A stretch of DNA of 64,000 nucleotides from Pseudanabaena sp. SR411 (GCF_002251945.1 NZ_NDHW01000036.1:1-64000); one strand, 5' to 3'; shown: positions 45,438 to 54,313, numbered from the stretch's first letter. Translations and numbers: made by a program. The notes: a model not told the origin generated them from the sequence alone.

Positions 45438-46091
45438 ATGAATTCCACATTAGTTAAATTAGCTGACAACCATTTATCAATTCCGATCGCACCGCCCAAG
45501 GTTTTGCACCTTCTCAATCATGGACTTAAGAGCTATTGCTTCAAGCGTTATGAATATATTCCGATCCGTAGTGATCTACTGTGGCGGATTAAAACGGGAA
45601 TTGTACGGACGCTGACTTGGGACGAAGAAGGGAATCAGATTGTCTTAGGACTATGGAGTGAAGGCGATATAGTTGGTAGTCTCATGTCAACTCTCGATCC
45701 TTATCAGATTCAATGTTTGAATGATGTTGAAGTAGAAATCTTGCCTTCGATTTTATGGGAACAGGCTTCTAGTGCGATTATTACCCATTGCCAACAGACA
45801 CAACAATTACTGAGCATCGCCCACTGTCGCACTATTGATATCAAACTCAAAAAATTTCTGATTTGGTTGTCTAGAAAGTTTGGGAAACCATGCGATCGCG
45901 GAATCATGATCGATATCAAGCTCACCCATCAAGATATTGCCGATACGATTGGATCAACGCGAGTAACCATGACTAGAGCGTTGAATCAGTTGCGTGTTGA
46001 AGGTTTGCTCAGTTGGAAAAATCACTATTTGACATTGCATCAAGATATTCTCGAAAGCTGGCCCCCATCATTGTGGGAATCACGCATTTAG
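45438..46091 (+). CDS. Crp/Fnr-family transcriptional regulator
   Basis: About 217 residues from the ATG at 45438 (MNSTLVKLAD). An earlier TTG would start inside the isiA hairpin and is unlikely. Residues 20-115 form the cyclic-nucleotide-binding-like fold (LLWRIKTGIVRTLTWDEEGNQIVLGLWSEGDIVG). The C-terminal winged helix has LTHQDIADTIGSTRVTMTRALNQLRVEGLL, the Crp-type recognition helix. Its position between isiA and isiB suggests a role in iron or redox regulation, but the ligand is unknown. Confidence 0.88.
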   Translation: MNSTLVKLADNHLSIPIAPPKVLHLLNHGLKSYCFKRYEYIPIRSDLLWRIKTGIVRTLTWDEEGNQIVLGLWSEGDIVGSLMSTLDPYQIQCLNDVEVEILPSILWEQASSAIITHCQQTQQLLSIAHCRTIDIKLKKFLIWLSRKFGKPCDRGIMIDIKLTHQDIADTIGSTRVTMTRALNQLRVEGLLSWKNHYLTLHQDILESWPPSLWESRI

Positions 46092-46162
46092 ATTCTCGTC
46101 TAGTTATCTTCCAATTTTTAACTATTCAATAATTATTCTTCTACATAAGGACAAATAAAACT

Positions 46163-46672
46163 ATGGCTAAGATTGGTTTGTTTTTTGGGACTCAGACTGG
46201 TAATACTGAGAGCGCGGCTGAAGAAATTCAGAAAATATTTGGTTCAGGAATTGTGGAATTACATGATGTATCAACGGCGGATGCTAGTGATTTTGAGGAC
46301 TATAATTGCTTGATTATTGGTTGCCCAACTTGGAATATTGGTGAATTGCAATCGGATTGGGAAGGCTTGTATCCTGAGCTTGATGATGTGGATTTTTCGG
46401 GTAAGAAAGTTGCTTATTTCGGTTGTGGCGATCAGGTTGGCTATGCCGATAATTTCTTAGATGCGATCGGCATTCTCGAAGAGAAGATCACTGAACGTGG
46501 TGGCAAGACTGTTAGCTATTGGTCAACGGAAGGCTATGATTTTGATGCGTCCAAAGCAGTTCGCAATGGCAAATTTGTCGGGCTGGCTCTTGATGATACC
46601 AATCAATCAGAATTAACGGAGCAGAGATTAAAAAAGTGGGTGGCGCTGTTGAGGGCTGAGTTCGGTGTCTAA
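46163..46672 (+). CDS. isiB: Flavodoxin
   Basis: A 169-residue FMN protein. The phosphate-binding loop FFGTQTGNTES opens the protein, followed by CPTWNIGELQSDWEG and YFGCGDQVGYADNFLDA, the two FMN-stacking regions with Trp and Tyr. It replaces ferredoxin as electron carrier from photosystem I when iron is scarce. AAGGA precedes the ATG. The next gene overlaps by eight bases. Confidence 0.96.
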   Translation: MAKIGLFFGTQTGNTESAAEEIQKIFGSGIVELHDVSTADASDFEDYNCLIIGCPTWNIGELQSDWEGLYPELDDVDFSGKKVAYFGCGDQVGYADNFLDAIGILEEKITERGGKTVSYWSTEGYDFDASKAVRNGKFVGLALDDTNQSELTEQRLKKWVALLRAEFGV

Positions 46673-47039
46673 TTTGAACGCGATCAATCTGCGAGCCTTT
46701 GTGCCTGCAAGAGATTTCCATCTTTCCAAATCATTTTATTTGGATCTTGGTTTTGAAATATTTTATGAGGATGCAGAGTTAGCTGTTTTTAATGTTGGGA
46801 ATACAGGGATCGGCTTTTACTTGCAGGACTTTTATGTAAAGGAACTTGCCGAAACCTTAATGATGCATTTGTTGGTTGAAGATGTGGATAGTTGGTGGGC
46901 TGAAGTGCAAGACCACAAAATTGCCGAAAAGTATCAGGTGCGAGTTGTTCCACCGCAACAGCAAGAATGGAAGATGCGCGATTTTGTCATCATCGATCCA
47001 TCGGGCATTTTATGGAGGATTGCCGAAAATTCACAATAA
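46665..47039 (+). CDS. VOC-family protein coupled to isiB
   Basis: A 124-residue protein starting with GTG inside the end of isiB, which suggests coupled translation. FVPARDFHLSKSFYLDLGFEIFY and VIIDPSGILWRIAEN are typical VOC segments. Metal ligands are not obvious. Because it is coupled to flavodoxin it may act in iron-stress physiology (inference). Confidence 0.82.
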   Translation: MSNLNAINLRAFVPARDFHLSKSFYLDLGFEIFYEDAELAVFNVGNTGIGFYLQDFYVKELAETLMMHLLVEDVDSWWAEVQDHKIAEKYQVRVVPPQQQEWKMRDFVIIDPSGILWRIAENSQ

Positions 47040-47081
47040 TAGTTACCTAGCTTGTTGCTAATTTGTAAAGCTTAATTATGT

Positions 47082-47169
47082 GTAGGATGCGTTAGTGCAG
47101 TGTAACGCATCAATTATAAACAGCATCAATTACCCAATGATGGGTTACGCTGTCGCTAACCCATCCTAC
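47082..47169. repeat. GTAGGATG-type dispersed inverted repeat
   Basis: The ends GTAGGATGCGTTA and TAACCCATCCTAC are inverted repeats with one mismatch. Inside are a second pair, TAACGCATCAA and TGATGGGTTA, and other partial complements. Elements with GTAGGATG/GTTA ends and an 80-100 bp length are widespread in bacteria and cyanobacteria. It fills the gap between the VOC and permease genes. Confidence 0.7.
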
Positions 47170-47246
47170 GTTTAAGTCTACATTTAATTCCAACAACTTA
47201 TTTATGGCAAAAGATAGTATTAGAGTTATTAGGTTGATTTGGGTTG

Positions 47247-48275
47247 ATGGTAGTTCAGAAAGTTAATCAAAAAGTTAAATTTAATCATTTGCTGTTGCGC
47301 GATCGCTTCCTGCCCACGCTAGTTTTATTGATAGTCGGACTGCTCATTACGATGGCAGTTTCCCTATGTCAAGGAGCCGTGCCGATGGGTTGGAATGAAC
47401 TCTGGCAAGCACTTTGGCATCAAGGCGAATCGATCAATCAAACGATTATTTGGGAATTGCGATTACCACGCATCATTGCGGCGATGGTGGTCGGTGCGGC
47501 GCTAGGAATGTCGGGAGCCTTATTGCAAGGAATGTTGCGAAATGGTCTGGCTGACCCGTTTGTGTTGGGCATTTCCGCAGGGGCGGGACTCGTAGCGATC
47601 GCCATGATTACCCTTGGCGTAGTCCAAACTCTCGTGCCTGTAGGGGCTTGGTTTGGCGCGATCGCCACGGCAATTCTCGTTTATAGCCTTGGCTATTTGG
47701 GCGGAGGATTATCGGTTGAGCGCTTGATTTTGGCGGGTGTGGCAATTAGTTCGATGTTTGGTGCAATCCAAACTACGTTGCTACTACTAGCTGATGATGG
47801 CAGGATTCAATCGGCACTAAATTGGCTGATTGGTAGCCTGAATGGACGCGGCTGGGCTGAAGTGAATAATGTTGGTCCCTATGTGGGGATGGCACTAATC
47901 GCAGGTTGTTTATTAGCGCGTCCATTGAACTTGTTAAATCTTGGTGACGACCTAGCTTCAGGATTGGGAACTTCGCTGGTGCGATCGCGTTTGGCGATCG
48001 GTGCAGTGGCAAGTTTACTGGCAGCGAGTGCCGTGAGTATGGCGGGACTAATTGGCTTTGTCGGTTTAGTTGTGCCGCATGGCGTACGCTTGCTAGTTGG
48101 TTCTGACTACCGATGGATTTTACCCTGTTCCGCGATCGGTGGTGCATGGGTACTGACGCTGGCGGATTTGCTATCGCGCCTTGGCACGGTGGAATTACCT
48201 GTAGGCGCAGTGACAGCGTTGCTTGGTTCGCCATTATTTATTTGGTTACTCTATCGGCGCGGTCAGAGAGGTTAG
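47247..48275 (+). CDS. FecCD/BtuC-family ABC permease
   Basis: About 342 residues from the ATG at 47247 (an adjacent TTG is also in frame). There are nine to ten membrane helices with the family motifs IIWELRLPRIIAAMVVGAALGMSGALLQGMLRNGLADPFVLGISAGAGL, and SMAGLIGFVGLVVPHGVRLLVG near the C-terminus. It imports Fe-siderophore, heme or cobalamin. Only one permease is present, so a homodimer as in BtuC is likely. The ATPase gene follows after two bases. Confidence 0.92.
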   Translation: MVVQKVNQKVKFNHLLLRDRFLPTLVLLIVGLLITMAVSLCQGAVPMGWNELWQALWHQGESINQTIIWELRLPRIIAAMVVGAALGMSGALLQGMLRNGLADPFVLGISAGAGLVAIAMITLGVVQTLVPVGAWFGAIATAILVYSLGYLGGGLSVERLILAGVAISSMFGAIQTTLLLLADDGRIQSALNWLIGSLNGRGWAEVNNVGPYVGMALIAGCLLARPLNLLNLGDDLASGLGTSLVRSRLAIGAVASLLAASAVSMAGLIGFVGLVVPHGVRLLVGSDYRWILPCSAIGGAWVLTLADLLSRLGTVELPVGAVTALLGSPLFIWLLYRRGQRG

Positions 48276-48277
48276 TA

Positions 48278-49123
48278 ATGGATAATCATGATTCCTATAA
48301 TCTTGCTGAAGCACTGCTAGAGGCTCGACATCTCGTTGGTGGCTATGGCAAGCAAACAATTTTGCAGGATGTGTCCCTATCTCTCCATAAAGGAGAATGG
48401 TTGAGTTTAGTGGGCGCAAATGGTTCAGGCAAATCAACTTTGTTGAAGCTATGCAGTCGGATTTTGACACCGCAAACAGGCACGGTTTTACTCGATGGTA
48501 AAGCAATCCATCAACAGCCCGCCAATGTTGTGGCTAGGCAGTTAGCGATTTTGCCGCAACAGCAGACGATTCCATCGGGCTTGACGGTGCGACAGCTGGT
48601 TAGTCTGGGACGCACGCCCCATCAACCTTGGTGGCAATGGGATCTGGATGAAGAGGATCGGCAAATGGTGGAGACGGCGATCACTCAAACTCAACTCACA
48701 GAATTAAGCGATCGCCCCGTCGAGCAGCTTTCAGGCGGTGAGCGTCAAAGGGCTTTCTTAGCCTTAACCTTGGCTCAAGATCCCCAAGTTCTCTTACTGG
48801 ATGAACCAACCACATTTTTGGATTTGCATCACCAGTTAGAACTATTGGAACTGCTGAAGACGCTCAACCAAGAGCGGCAATTGTCGATTATTACGGTGCT
48901 GCATGACATTAATCTAGCGATGCGCTATAGCGATCGCCTAGCGATGTTAAAGCAGGGTGTGATTAAAGCGATCGGGCGATCGGCGGATGTAATCACTCCC
49001 GATAATCTACGTCAAGTTTTTGATGTGGAAGCAGTGACGATCATTACACCTGTGGGTTTACAGATCTGTTTGCTGTCGCCATCGCATACTTTAGTTAAAA
49101 GCCGCGATCCGACGGTGATTTAG
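48278..49123 (+). CDS. ABC transporter ATPase for Fe-siderophore or cobalamin uptake
   Basis: About 281 residues from the ATG at 48278; an upstream in-frame ATG at 48113 lies within the permease gene and is rejected. Walker A is GANGSGKST, the signature LSGGERQRAFLAL, and Walker B VLLLDEPTTFLDL with the switch His in VLHDINLAM. It energises the FecCD permease. The sequence closely fits the FecE/BtuD group. Confidence 0.94.
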   Translation: MDNHDSYNLAEALLEARHLVGGYGKQTILQDVSLSLHKGEWLSLVGANGSGKSTLLKLCSRILTPQTGTVLLDGKAIHQQPANVVARQLAILPQQQTIPSGLTVRQLVSLGRTPHQPWWQWDLDEEDRQMVETAITQTQLTELSDRPVEQLSGGERQRAFLALTLAQDPQVLLLDEPTTFLDLHHQLELLELLKTLNQERQLSIITVLHDINLAMRYSDRLAMLKQGVIKAIGRSADVITPDNLRQVFDVEAVTIITPVGLQICLLSPSHTLVKSRDPTVI

Positions 49124-49322
49124 TTGCCAGAGATCCCCCACCCACATCTCTCAAAAACTCCCTTTAATTGCCCCTTGAAAAGGGGAAAAGCTAGAAATCT
49201 TGTTCCCTCCCCTTTGAAAGGGGAGGGGTAGGGAGGGGTAAGCAATTCCCCAAGAAAAAGGGCAAGCGCCAACTTGCCCTCAAATATCGAATTTATCAAT
49301 ATCAAATCGACATCAACATCAT
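49124..49322. repeat. Hairpin-rich spacer before the TonB receptor
   Basis: A stretch of 199 bases with three C-rich/G-rich inverted repeats: CCCCTTGAAAAGGGG, CCCTCCCCTTTGAAAGGGGAGGG (23 bases, about 49206-49228) and AGGGCAAGCGCCAACTTGCCCT just before the receptor gene. These are typical dispersed cyanobacterial repeats. No riboswitch consensus for cobalamin was recognised. Confidence 0.55.
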
Positions 49323-51989
49323 ATGAAACTTCATTACATTCTGCTCAAGAATGCTGCTTTTTTATTGTTTAGCATTCCCATATCGCTGTTATTTGTAGAA
49401 CTCGCGATCGCTGAAAATGTTCCTAATAATTCAGTAATTTCTATAACAAATCAGGAAAATCAGCCTAATTCTGTAGAAACCGCTCAAGCATCCCCCGTAA
49501 AAATTACAAATATCCAGATTAATCCTACTAGCTCTAGATTAGAGATTATTCTGGAAACCGCAGAAGGGCGATCGCTGCAAGTTGACACCAATAACTTTCG
49601 AATTGAGGGTAATGACCTCGTTGCTGATATTCCCAATGCAGTCTTGGCAATTCCTGATAGACAGGAATTTACAACCGCTAATCCCACTGAGGAAATTAGT
49701 AACATCAGCCTGACACAATTAGAGGGCAACACGATTCGCGTAAACGTTGCTGGCAAGGGCAAACCGCCTGTCCAAGAGGTGACTTTAAAAACCCAAGGTA
49801 TCCTCTACAGCCTCAATCGCGATGATGATCCCGATGAAGAGATTACGATTACAGGGGCAAGGCGGGCGCGTCCTGTGCGCCTATCTCCCGCTTCGATTAG
49901 CGTCATTGATGCCGAGAAACTAGATCAAAACCTTGCCCAAGATTTACGCGATGTTTTCCGCTATGAGCCTAATGTTTCCGTTGGCAACAATCGCCGCTAT
50001 GGATTGCAGGATATCAATATTCGCGGACTAGGCGGAAACCGTGTTCTCATTCTCAATGACGGCATTCGCGTTCCCAATCAATTCTCCTTCGGTACACCTT
50101 CCCTTGGGCGTGACTATGTGGATATTGAGAGCTTACAACGAGTAGAAGTTGTACGGGGTCCTGCCTCGGCACTCTATGGCAGTGATGCCCTTGGTGGTGT
50201 GGTGAGTTTCCGTACCATTGAGCCAGAGGATTTACTCAAAAAGCGCCCCGATCAATCGGTAGTTACCAGTCTATCCACTAATTATGAAACCACCGATCGC
50301 GGGTTTACAAATTCCGCCGCGATCGCTTTTCGGGAGGGCAATTTTGAAGGTTTGCTAGGCTATACGCGCCGTGATGGAGCCGAGGTAAGGGTTCCCACGG
50401 GTAATGAGTTTGTTGATAGCCGTAGCAATGCGCGTAATAACTGGATCGGCAAATTGGTTTATCGCATTGATCAAACCAGTAAAATTAGCTTTGCGGCGGA
50501 GATTTTCCGTAATCGCGATAATTTTAGGGTTGCACCAATTACGGTGGCGGGATTGCAATCACCGACAGGGTTTCGGGGACAGGATGAGACTTTAGATAAT
50601 AATGTCTCTCGCGATCGCTTCAGCATTTCCTATGACTACAACGATCCCAATAGTATGGGCTTTATAACTGCCGTTAAAGCTTTGCTGTACTATCAAAATG
50701 CGAATGTTGAGGAAATTCGGACTCAGGATTTTGTGAGAACTGGTGCAGGTGCGGATCGGCGGCGCTTTCGTAATCTCACGAATACCTTTAGCGATCGCCT
50801 GTTTGGTGGTGAAGTTCAATTCCAAAGTCAATTCAAAATCGATCAGATTTCCAATATTCTTACCTATGGAATTGATATCTCTAACACCAGCAATCAACGG
50901 ATTCGCAATGGTATCGAGAATCGGTTTAATGCGGCTGGAGCGAATATTGGCAATACAAATTTAGTTGGTTCCGATAGCTTTCCCGTCAAAGACTTTCCTG
51001 ATTCCGACACTTTCCGTTTAGGGATTTATGCCCAGAATGAATTTAACTTTAGTGATACTTTCTCCATAATTGCAGGTTTGCGCTTTGACTCCTACAAACT
51101 CACCACCAAACTCGATCAACTCTATCTAAATAATTCCCCTAGTGCAGTTGCAGCAGACTTCAGCGATTCGGCAGTTTCCCCTAGTCTTGGCTTTGTCTGG
51201 CAAACAACACCTGAATGGACGCTAGTGGGACGCTATGCCAAGGGTTTCCGCACTCCCTTATACAGTGAGATCAACTCTGGTTTTACCAATCTCACCAGTC
51301 CTTTCTTTCGCTATCAGACCCTCTCAAATCCCAACCTCAAGCCAGAAACCAGTGACACATTTGAGCTAGGGATTCGCGCTAACTATCCCCAGTTCAACTT
51401 TGGGCTGACGGGCTTTTACAACAGTTACAATAACTTCATTGAAGCCTTTGCTAATGCGGGTACTGGTTCTGTCAATGGCATTCCCAATGTGACCTTCTTC
51501 CAAAGTCAGAATGTGGCGCGAGCGAGTACCTACGGTTTGGAGCTAAGTGGTGAATATCGCTTTAGCCCTGAAAATTATGGGCTTAGCCTGATTTCGGCTC
51601 TAGGTCTGACCGTTGGCGATAACTTGACTGCCAATCAACCTTTGGAAACTGTCGATCCGATCAAGTTAGTGACAGGTTTGCGTTATCGCGCTCCCGAAAA
51701 TATTTGGGGTGCGGATTTGATCGCCACCTTTGCGGGGCAACCTCGACTTGCCAGTAACCGTCCCGCCAATTCCTATACGCCGCAAGGCTATACTGTGGTT
51801 GACCTAACAGGATTTTATAAAATCACTCCCCAACTCACCTTAAACATGGGTATCTTCAATCTCTTTAATAGTCAATACTTCCTCTATTCCGATGTGCGCC
51901 CTCTGATTACGGCTCCTGCCCCGACGGATCTACCCAGATACGCTCAATCGGGAATCAGTCTGAGAGCAGGTTTGACCTTTGTATTTTAA
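49323..51989 (+). CDS. TonB-dependent outer-membrane receptor with AMIN domain
   Basis: An 888-residue protein. A signal peptide (about 1-30) is followed by an AMIN domain (about 58-160: VKITNIQINPTSSRLEIILETAEG), common in cyanobacterial receptors and able to bind cell wall. A TonB-box-like DEEITITGARR follows, then the plug domain (SPASISVIDAEKLDQN; DINIRGLGGNRVLILNDGIR; EVVRGPASALYGSDALGG). The 22-strand barrel ends GISLRAGLTFVF. It imports iron-siderophore, heme or cobalamin complexes. The neighbours suggest iron or B12. Confidence 0.94.
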   Translation: MKLHYILLKNAAFLLFSIPISLLFVELAIAENVPNNSVISITNQENQPNSVETAQASPVKITNIQINPTSSRLEIILETAEGRSLQVDTNNFRIEGNDLVADIPNAVLAIPDRQEFTTANPTEEISNISLTQLEGNTIRVNVAGKGKPPVQEVTLKTQGILYSLNRDDDPDEEITITGARRARPVRLSPASISVIDAEKLDQNLAQDLRDVFRYEPNVSVGNNRRYGLQDINIRGLGGNRVLILNDGIRVPNQFSFGTPSLGRDYVDIESLQRVEVVRGPASALYGSDALGGVVSFRTIEPEDLLKKRPDQSVVTSLSTNYETTDRGFTNSAAIAFREGNFEGLLGYTRRDGAEVRVPTGNEFVDSRSNARNNWIGKLVYRIDQTSKISFAAEIFRNRDNFRVAPITVAGLQSPTGFRGQDETLDNNVSRDRFSISYDYNDPNSMGFITAVKALLYYQNANVEEIRTQDFVRTGAGADRRRFRNLTNTFSDRLFGGEVQFQSQFKIDQISNILTYGIDISNTSNQRIRNGIENRFNAAGANIGNTNLVGSDSFPVKDFPDSDTFRLGIYAQNEFNFSDTFSIIAGLRFDSYKLTTKLDQLYLNNSPSAVAADFSDSAVSPSLGFVWQTTPEWTLVGRYAKGFRTPLYSEINSGFTNLTSPFFRYQTLSNPNLKPETSDTFELGIRANYPQFNFGLTGFYNSYNNFIEAFANAGTGSVNGIPNVTFFQSQNVARASTYGLELSGEYRFSPENYGLSLISALGLTVGDNLTANQPLETVDPIKLVTGLRYRAPENIWGADLIATFAGQPRLASNRPANSYTPQGYTVVDLTGFYKITPQLTLNMGIFNLFNSQYFLYSDVRPLITAPAPTDLPRYAQSGISLRAGLTFVF

Positions 51990-51992
51990 TTC

Positions 51993-52025
51993 GCTAATGT
52001 GTCGCGCTACGCGCGACACATTAGC
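51993..52025 (+). terminator. Perfect 15-bp hairpin after the receptor gene
   Basis: GCTAATGTGTCGCGC and GCGCGACACATTAGC are perfectly complementary with loop TAC. It starts four bases after the stop codon. Confidence 0.75.
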
Positions 52026-52058
52026 ATCAATTCTTTTTCTATTCAGGAGCAGTTAAAA

Positions 52059-52901
52059 ATGACTATTCAATTCCGACATATTATGCTGATGATCAAAGAT
52101 GTAACTGCGGCGGTGAAATTCTATCAGGAAGGCTTAGGGCTAACGGTGGTCAATGCCAGTCCTAACATGGCGGAGCTAGATGCAAATGGTACAAAAATCA
52201 TCATCCATGGTGCAGAAAATCAAGCTGAAGTTGGTGGATCGCCGATCCTTAGTTTTCATGTCACTGATTTACAGGAGACGATCGCCAAATTAGAATCCCT
52301 CGGCGCATCCTTACAGGGGCGCGTGCGTGAACCTTCCTTTGGTAAAGTTGCCGCCATGAGATCGCCAGAAGGACATTTACTGAGCTTGCTGCAACCAAAG
52401 TCTTCACATGAGAGGGCAATGACCTTTGAAGAAGCGATCGCCTACACTGAGCAGCTACTATCGCGCACCGATCTTGATGATGCTCAACTGCAATCAGAAA
52501 TTACCAACCTTGTCAAAACCTCCAATGGAGCCAGAGGCTTTTTCGTGTGCTTTTTGACAGAGGAATGGGAACTCGCTGATAATCCTAGCCCTGCAATCAT
52601 TCAAGCATTGCAAGCTGAACCTAATGCGATCGCTGAATTGCTAGTAAAAAATCTCGCTATGTCAACCGCAATGGCAATCACCCATCGACGCAATGACAAA
52701 CCCGATCAAGCCAATGATTCTGATCGCGTAGCAAAACGCACTGCCCTGTTAATTGAGAAAGTCAATTTGCCAGAAGTTCGTGCCATTGCCAAACAAATGC
52801 AGGATTCCGCCAATATGGATAGCGGTGAGTATGCAGCATTTCTCGAAAAATGGGGCTATGACGCGGAACAAAAACAGGCGATCGCCAATGTTTTAAGTTA
52901 G
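52059..52901 (+). CDS. VOC domain fused to an uncharacterised helical domain
   Basis: About 280 residues from the ATG at 52059 (MTIQFRHIMLMIKDV). An earlier start would lie in the hairpin. Residues 1-120 form a VOC module: AAVKFYQEGLGLTVVNASPNMAEL, then ILSFHVTDLQETIAKL and MRSPEGHLLSLLQP. Residues 125-280 form a helical domain (MTFEEAIAYTEQLLSRTDLD; GARGFFVCFLTEEWELADNP; AMAITHRRNDKP) that is not recognised. Its place between receptor and binding protein suggests handling of the imported ligand (inference). Confidence 0.75.
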   Translation: MTIQFRHIMLMIKDVTAAVKFYQEGLGLTVVNASPNMAELDANGTKIIIHGAENQAEVGGSPILSFHVTDLQETIAKLESLGASLQGRVREPSFGKVAAMRSPEGHLLSLLQPKSSHERAMTFEEAIAYTEQLLSRTDLDDAQLQSEITNLVKTSNGARGFFVCFLTEEWELADNPSPAIIQALQAEPNAIAELLVKNLAMSTAMAITHRRNDKPDQANDSDRVAKRTALLIEKVNLPEVRAIAKQMQDSANMDSGEYAAFLEKWGYDAEQKQAIANVLS

Positions 52902-52905
52902 CGAT

Positions 52906-53022
52906 GAGATCCCCCCCAGCCCCCCTTGTAAAGGGGGGAGGATTTTCTTCTTCCCCCTTTACAAGGGGGATTGAGGGGGATCTCTTAGAACCTTTACCCA
53001 TAGAAAGTAATTCATAAATGGT
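52906..53022 (+). repeat. C-rich dispersed hairpin repeat
   Basis: Several complementary C-rich and G-rich blocks (CCCCCCTTGTAAAGGGGGG, CCCCCTTTACAAGGGGG and GATCCCCCC with GGGGGATC) can fold into nested hairpins. It ends with CTCTTAGAACC, then AGAAAGTAATTC, similar to the sequence after trpD at 18209-18287. It lies between the VOC fusion and the binding-protein gene. Confidence 0.65.
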
Positions 53023-53059
53023 TTTTCAAATCCCTCAAAATTATCAATAGCTTATAATT

Positions 53060-53983
53060 ATGATTTATCGAGTATTTCAATTCATGCGATCGCTCAGAAA
53101 CTGGTTAATTATTACCCTAATCGCCATATTTACCGTAGCTTGCAATCCAGCTATCCCTTCCCAATCTTCGGCTCCAACTCCTCCTAATAATCCTCAAATA
53201 GCAGAAGTTAAACCTACGGTTGCTTCTAAGGTTGTTGCTTTGACTTCACTTTCAGCAGACATTATCTATCGCTTAGATAAAACTAAATTAGTCGGTATTC
53301 CCGGAAGTCGCTTATTGAGAGAGAATGCTGAAATGAGCAAACTCCCCCAAGTTAGCGAAGGACAAACCCCACCAAATCTAGAGAAAATCATCGCTCTCAA
53401 ACCTGACTTAGTAATTGGCGCAACTGGATTTCACGATCAAGTTCTGGAAAAGTTGAAAGGGCTGGGCATCAAGACCATGACTTCTAGCATTACTAGTTGG
53501 AAATCACTAGAGGAATTAACCAAAGCGATCTCTACTGAAATTCAAGCTGATCCCACAACCCTAATTCAATCCTATCAATCCTTACTATCAGCTAAATCTG
53601 CCAAGCCAGAATCAACCCTCGTTTTAGTGAGTTCGCAACCAATCCTAGCTCCTAATAAGAATAGTTGGGCTGGTGATTTACTGACCCAGTTCCAAATTAA
53701 TAATGCGGCTGCCGAGTTACAGGGTCAAAGCCCCCAACGTGGCTATATCACTCTTTCTGCCGAAAAAGTTTTAGAAGCAAATCCCAAAGTCCTCATTCTT
53801 GTTGATGTGGGCGATGGCACAATCAATAAGCTGAAAGAAGCCCCCTTTTGGAACAAACTTGATGCTGTAATTAGCGATCGCGTTTACACCTTCGACTATT
53901 ACGGATTAGTAAATCCCGGCAGCATCGATGCAATTTCAAAAGCTTGCAATAAGTTACAGGAAATTATCAAAGCGACTGCCTAA
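53060..53983 (+). CDS. Fe-siderophore/cobalamin-binding lipoprotein
   Basis: A 307-residue protein (or 299 from the ATG at 53084). A signal ends in a lipobox-like TVAC. The Peripla_BP_2 fold is seen in VVALTSLSADIIYRL, LPQVSEGQTPPNLEKIIALKPDLVIGATGF and VLEANPKVLILVDVGDG. It would deliver the ligand to the FecCD permease at 47247. The TAA stop abuts a double-hairpin repeat. Confidence 0.92.
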   Translation: MIYRVFQFMRSLRNWLIITLIAIFTVACNPAIPSQSSAPTPPNNPQIAEVKPTVASKVVALTSLSADIIYRLDKTKLVGIPGSRLLRENAEMSKLPQVSEGQTPPNLEKIIALKPDLVIGATGFHDQVLEKLKGLGIKTMTSSITSWKSLEELTKAISTEIQADPTTLIQSYQSLLSAKSAKPESTLVLVSSQPILAPNKNSWAGDLLTQFQINNAAAELQGQSPQRGYITLSAEKVLEANPKVLILVDVGDGTINKLKEAPFWNKLDAVISDRVYTFDYYGLVNPGSIDAISKACNKLQEIIKATA

Positions 53984-54084
53984 TACCAATTCACAAAAGT
54001 GTGAGGACACTTTTGTGAATTAAAAACAAACCCAGTAAGGATTTTAAACACACAAAATAGCTACGCCATTTTGTGTGTTGGTAT
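53984..54084 (-). repeat. Double-hairpin dispersed repeat, copy 4 (inverted)
   Basis: It runs TACCAATTCACAAAAGTG to GTTGGTAT. Read on the minus strand it matches copies 2 and 3, including the spacer ending CTTACTGGGTTTGTTTTTAA. Both hairpins are intact. The TAA stop of the binding-protein gene is adjacent. The rest of the gap before carB (54085-54313) holds no feature that I recognise. Confidence 0.9.
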
Positions 54085-54313
54085 GATTTCGCAGCAAGTC
54101 TCTACGGGTTTATTGTCGAGCGAGATCATGCCAAACATGACCGCAGATCTTCCGTGAATAATTCATGGCACTAACTAAATTTCCATAATGAGAATTGCTG
54201 CTAATCCACTTACTTGCTAGCCAACAAACCAATTAGCATCATGCGCTACATACTAAGAGATCGCCATGACGCTATAAAATGTATTGCGAGTTACCTAAGA
54301 AATACAAGATTTT

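Noticed and set aside
47773-48234. A 153-residue minus-strand ORF inside the FecCD permease gene
   Set aside because: It mirrors the permease codons and has no domain or start signal.
48113-48277. An upstream start for the ABC ATPase that would overlap the permease by more than 150 bases
   Set aside because: The extra 55 residues are the permease 3' end in another frame, and an ATG at 48278 gives the normal family N-terminus.
49124-49322. A cobalamin riboswitch before the TonB receptor
   Set aside because: The spacer is made of C-rich/G-rich hairpins and lacks the B12-box phrase, so the ligand remains undecided.
53001-53020. AAAGTAATTC-type motif before the binding-protein gene as a Fur box
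   Set aside because: The same phrase follows the C-rich hairpin after trpD, so it is probably part of a dispersed repeat rather than a specific operator.
54085-54313. A tRNA or small RNA gene before carB
   Set aside because: No cloverleaf, CCA-end or strong terminator could be traced in this stretch.
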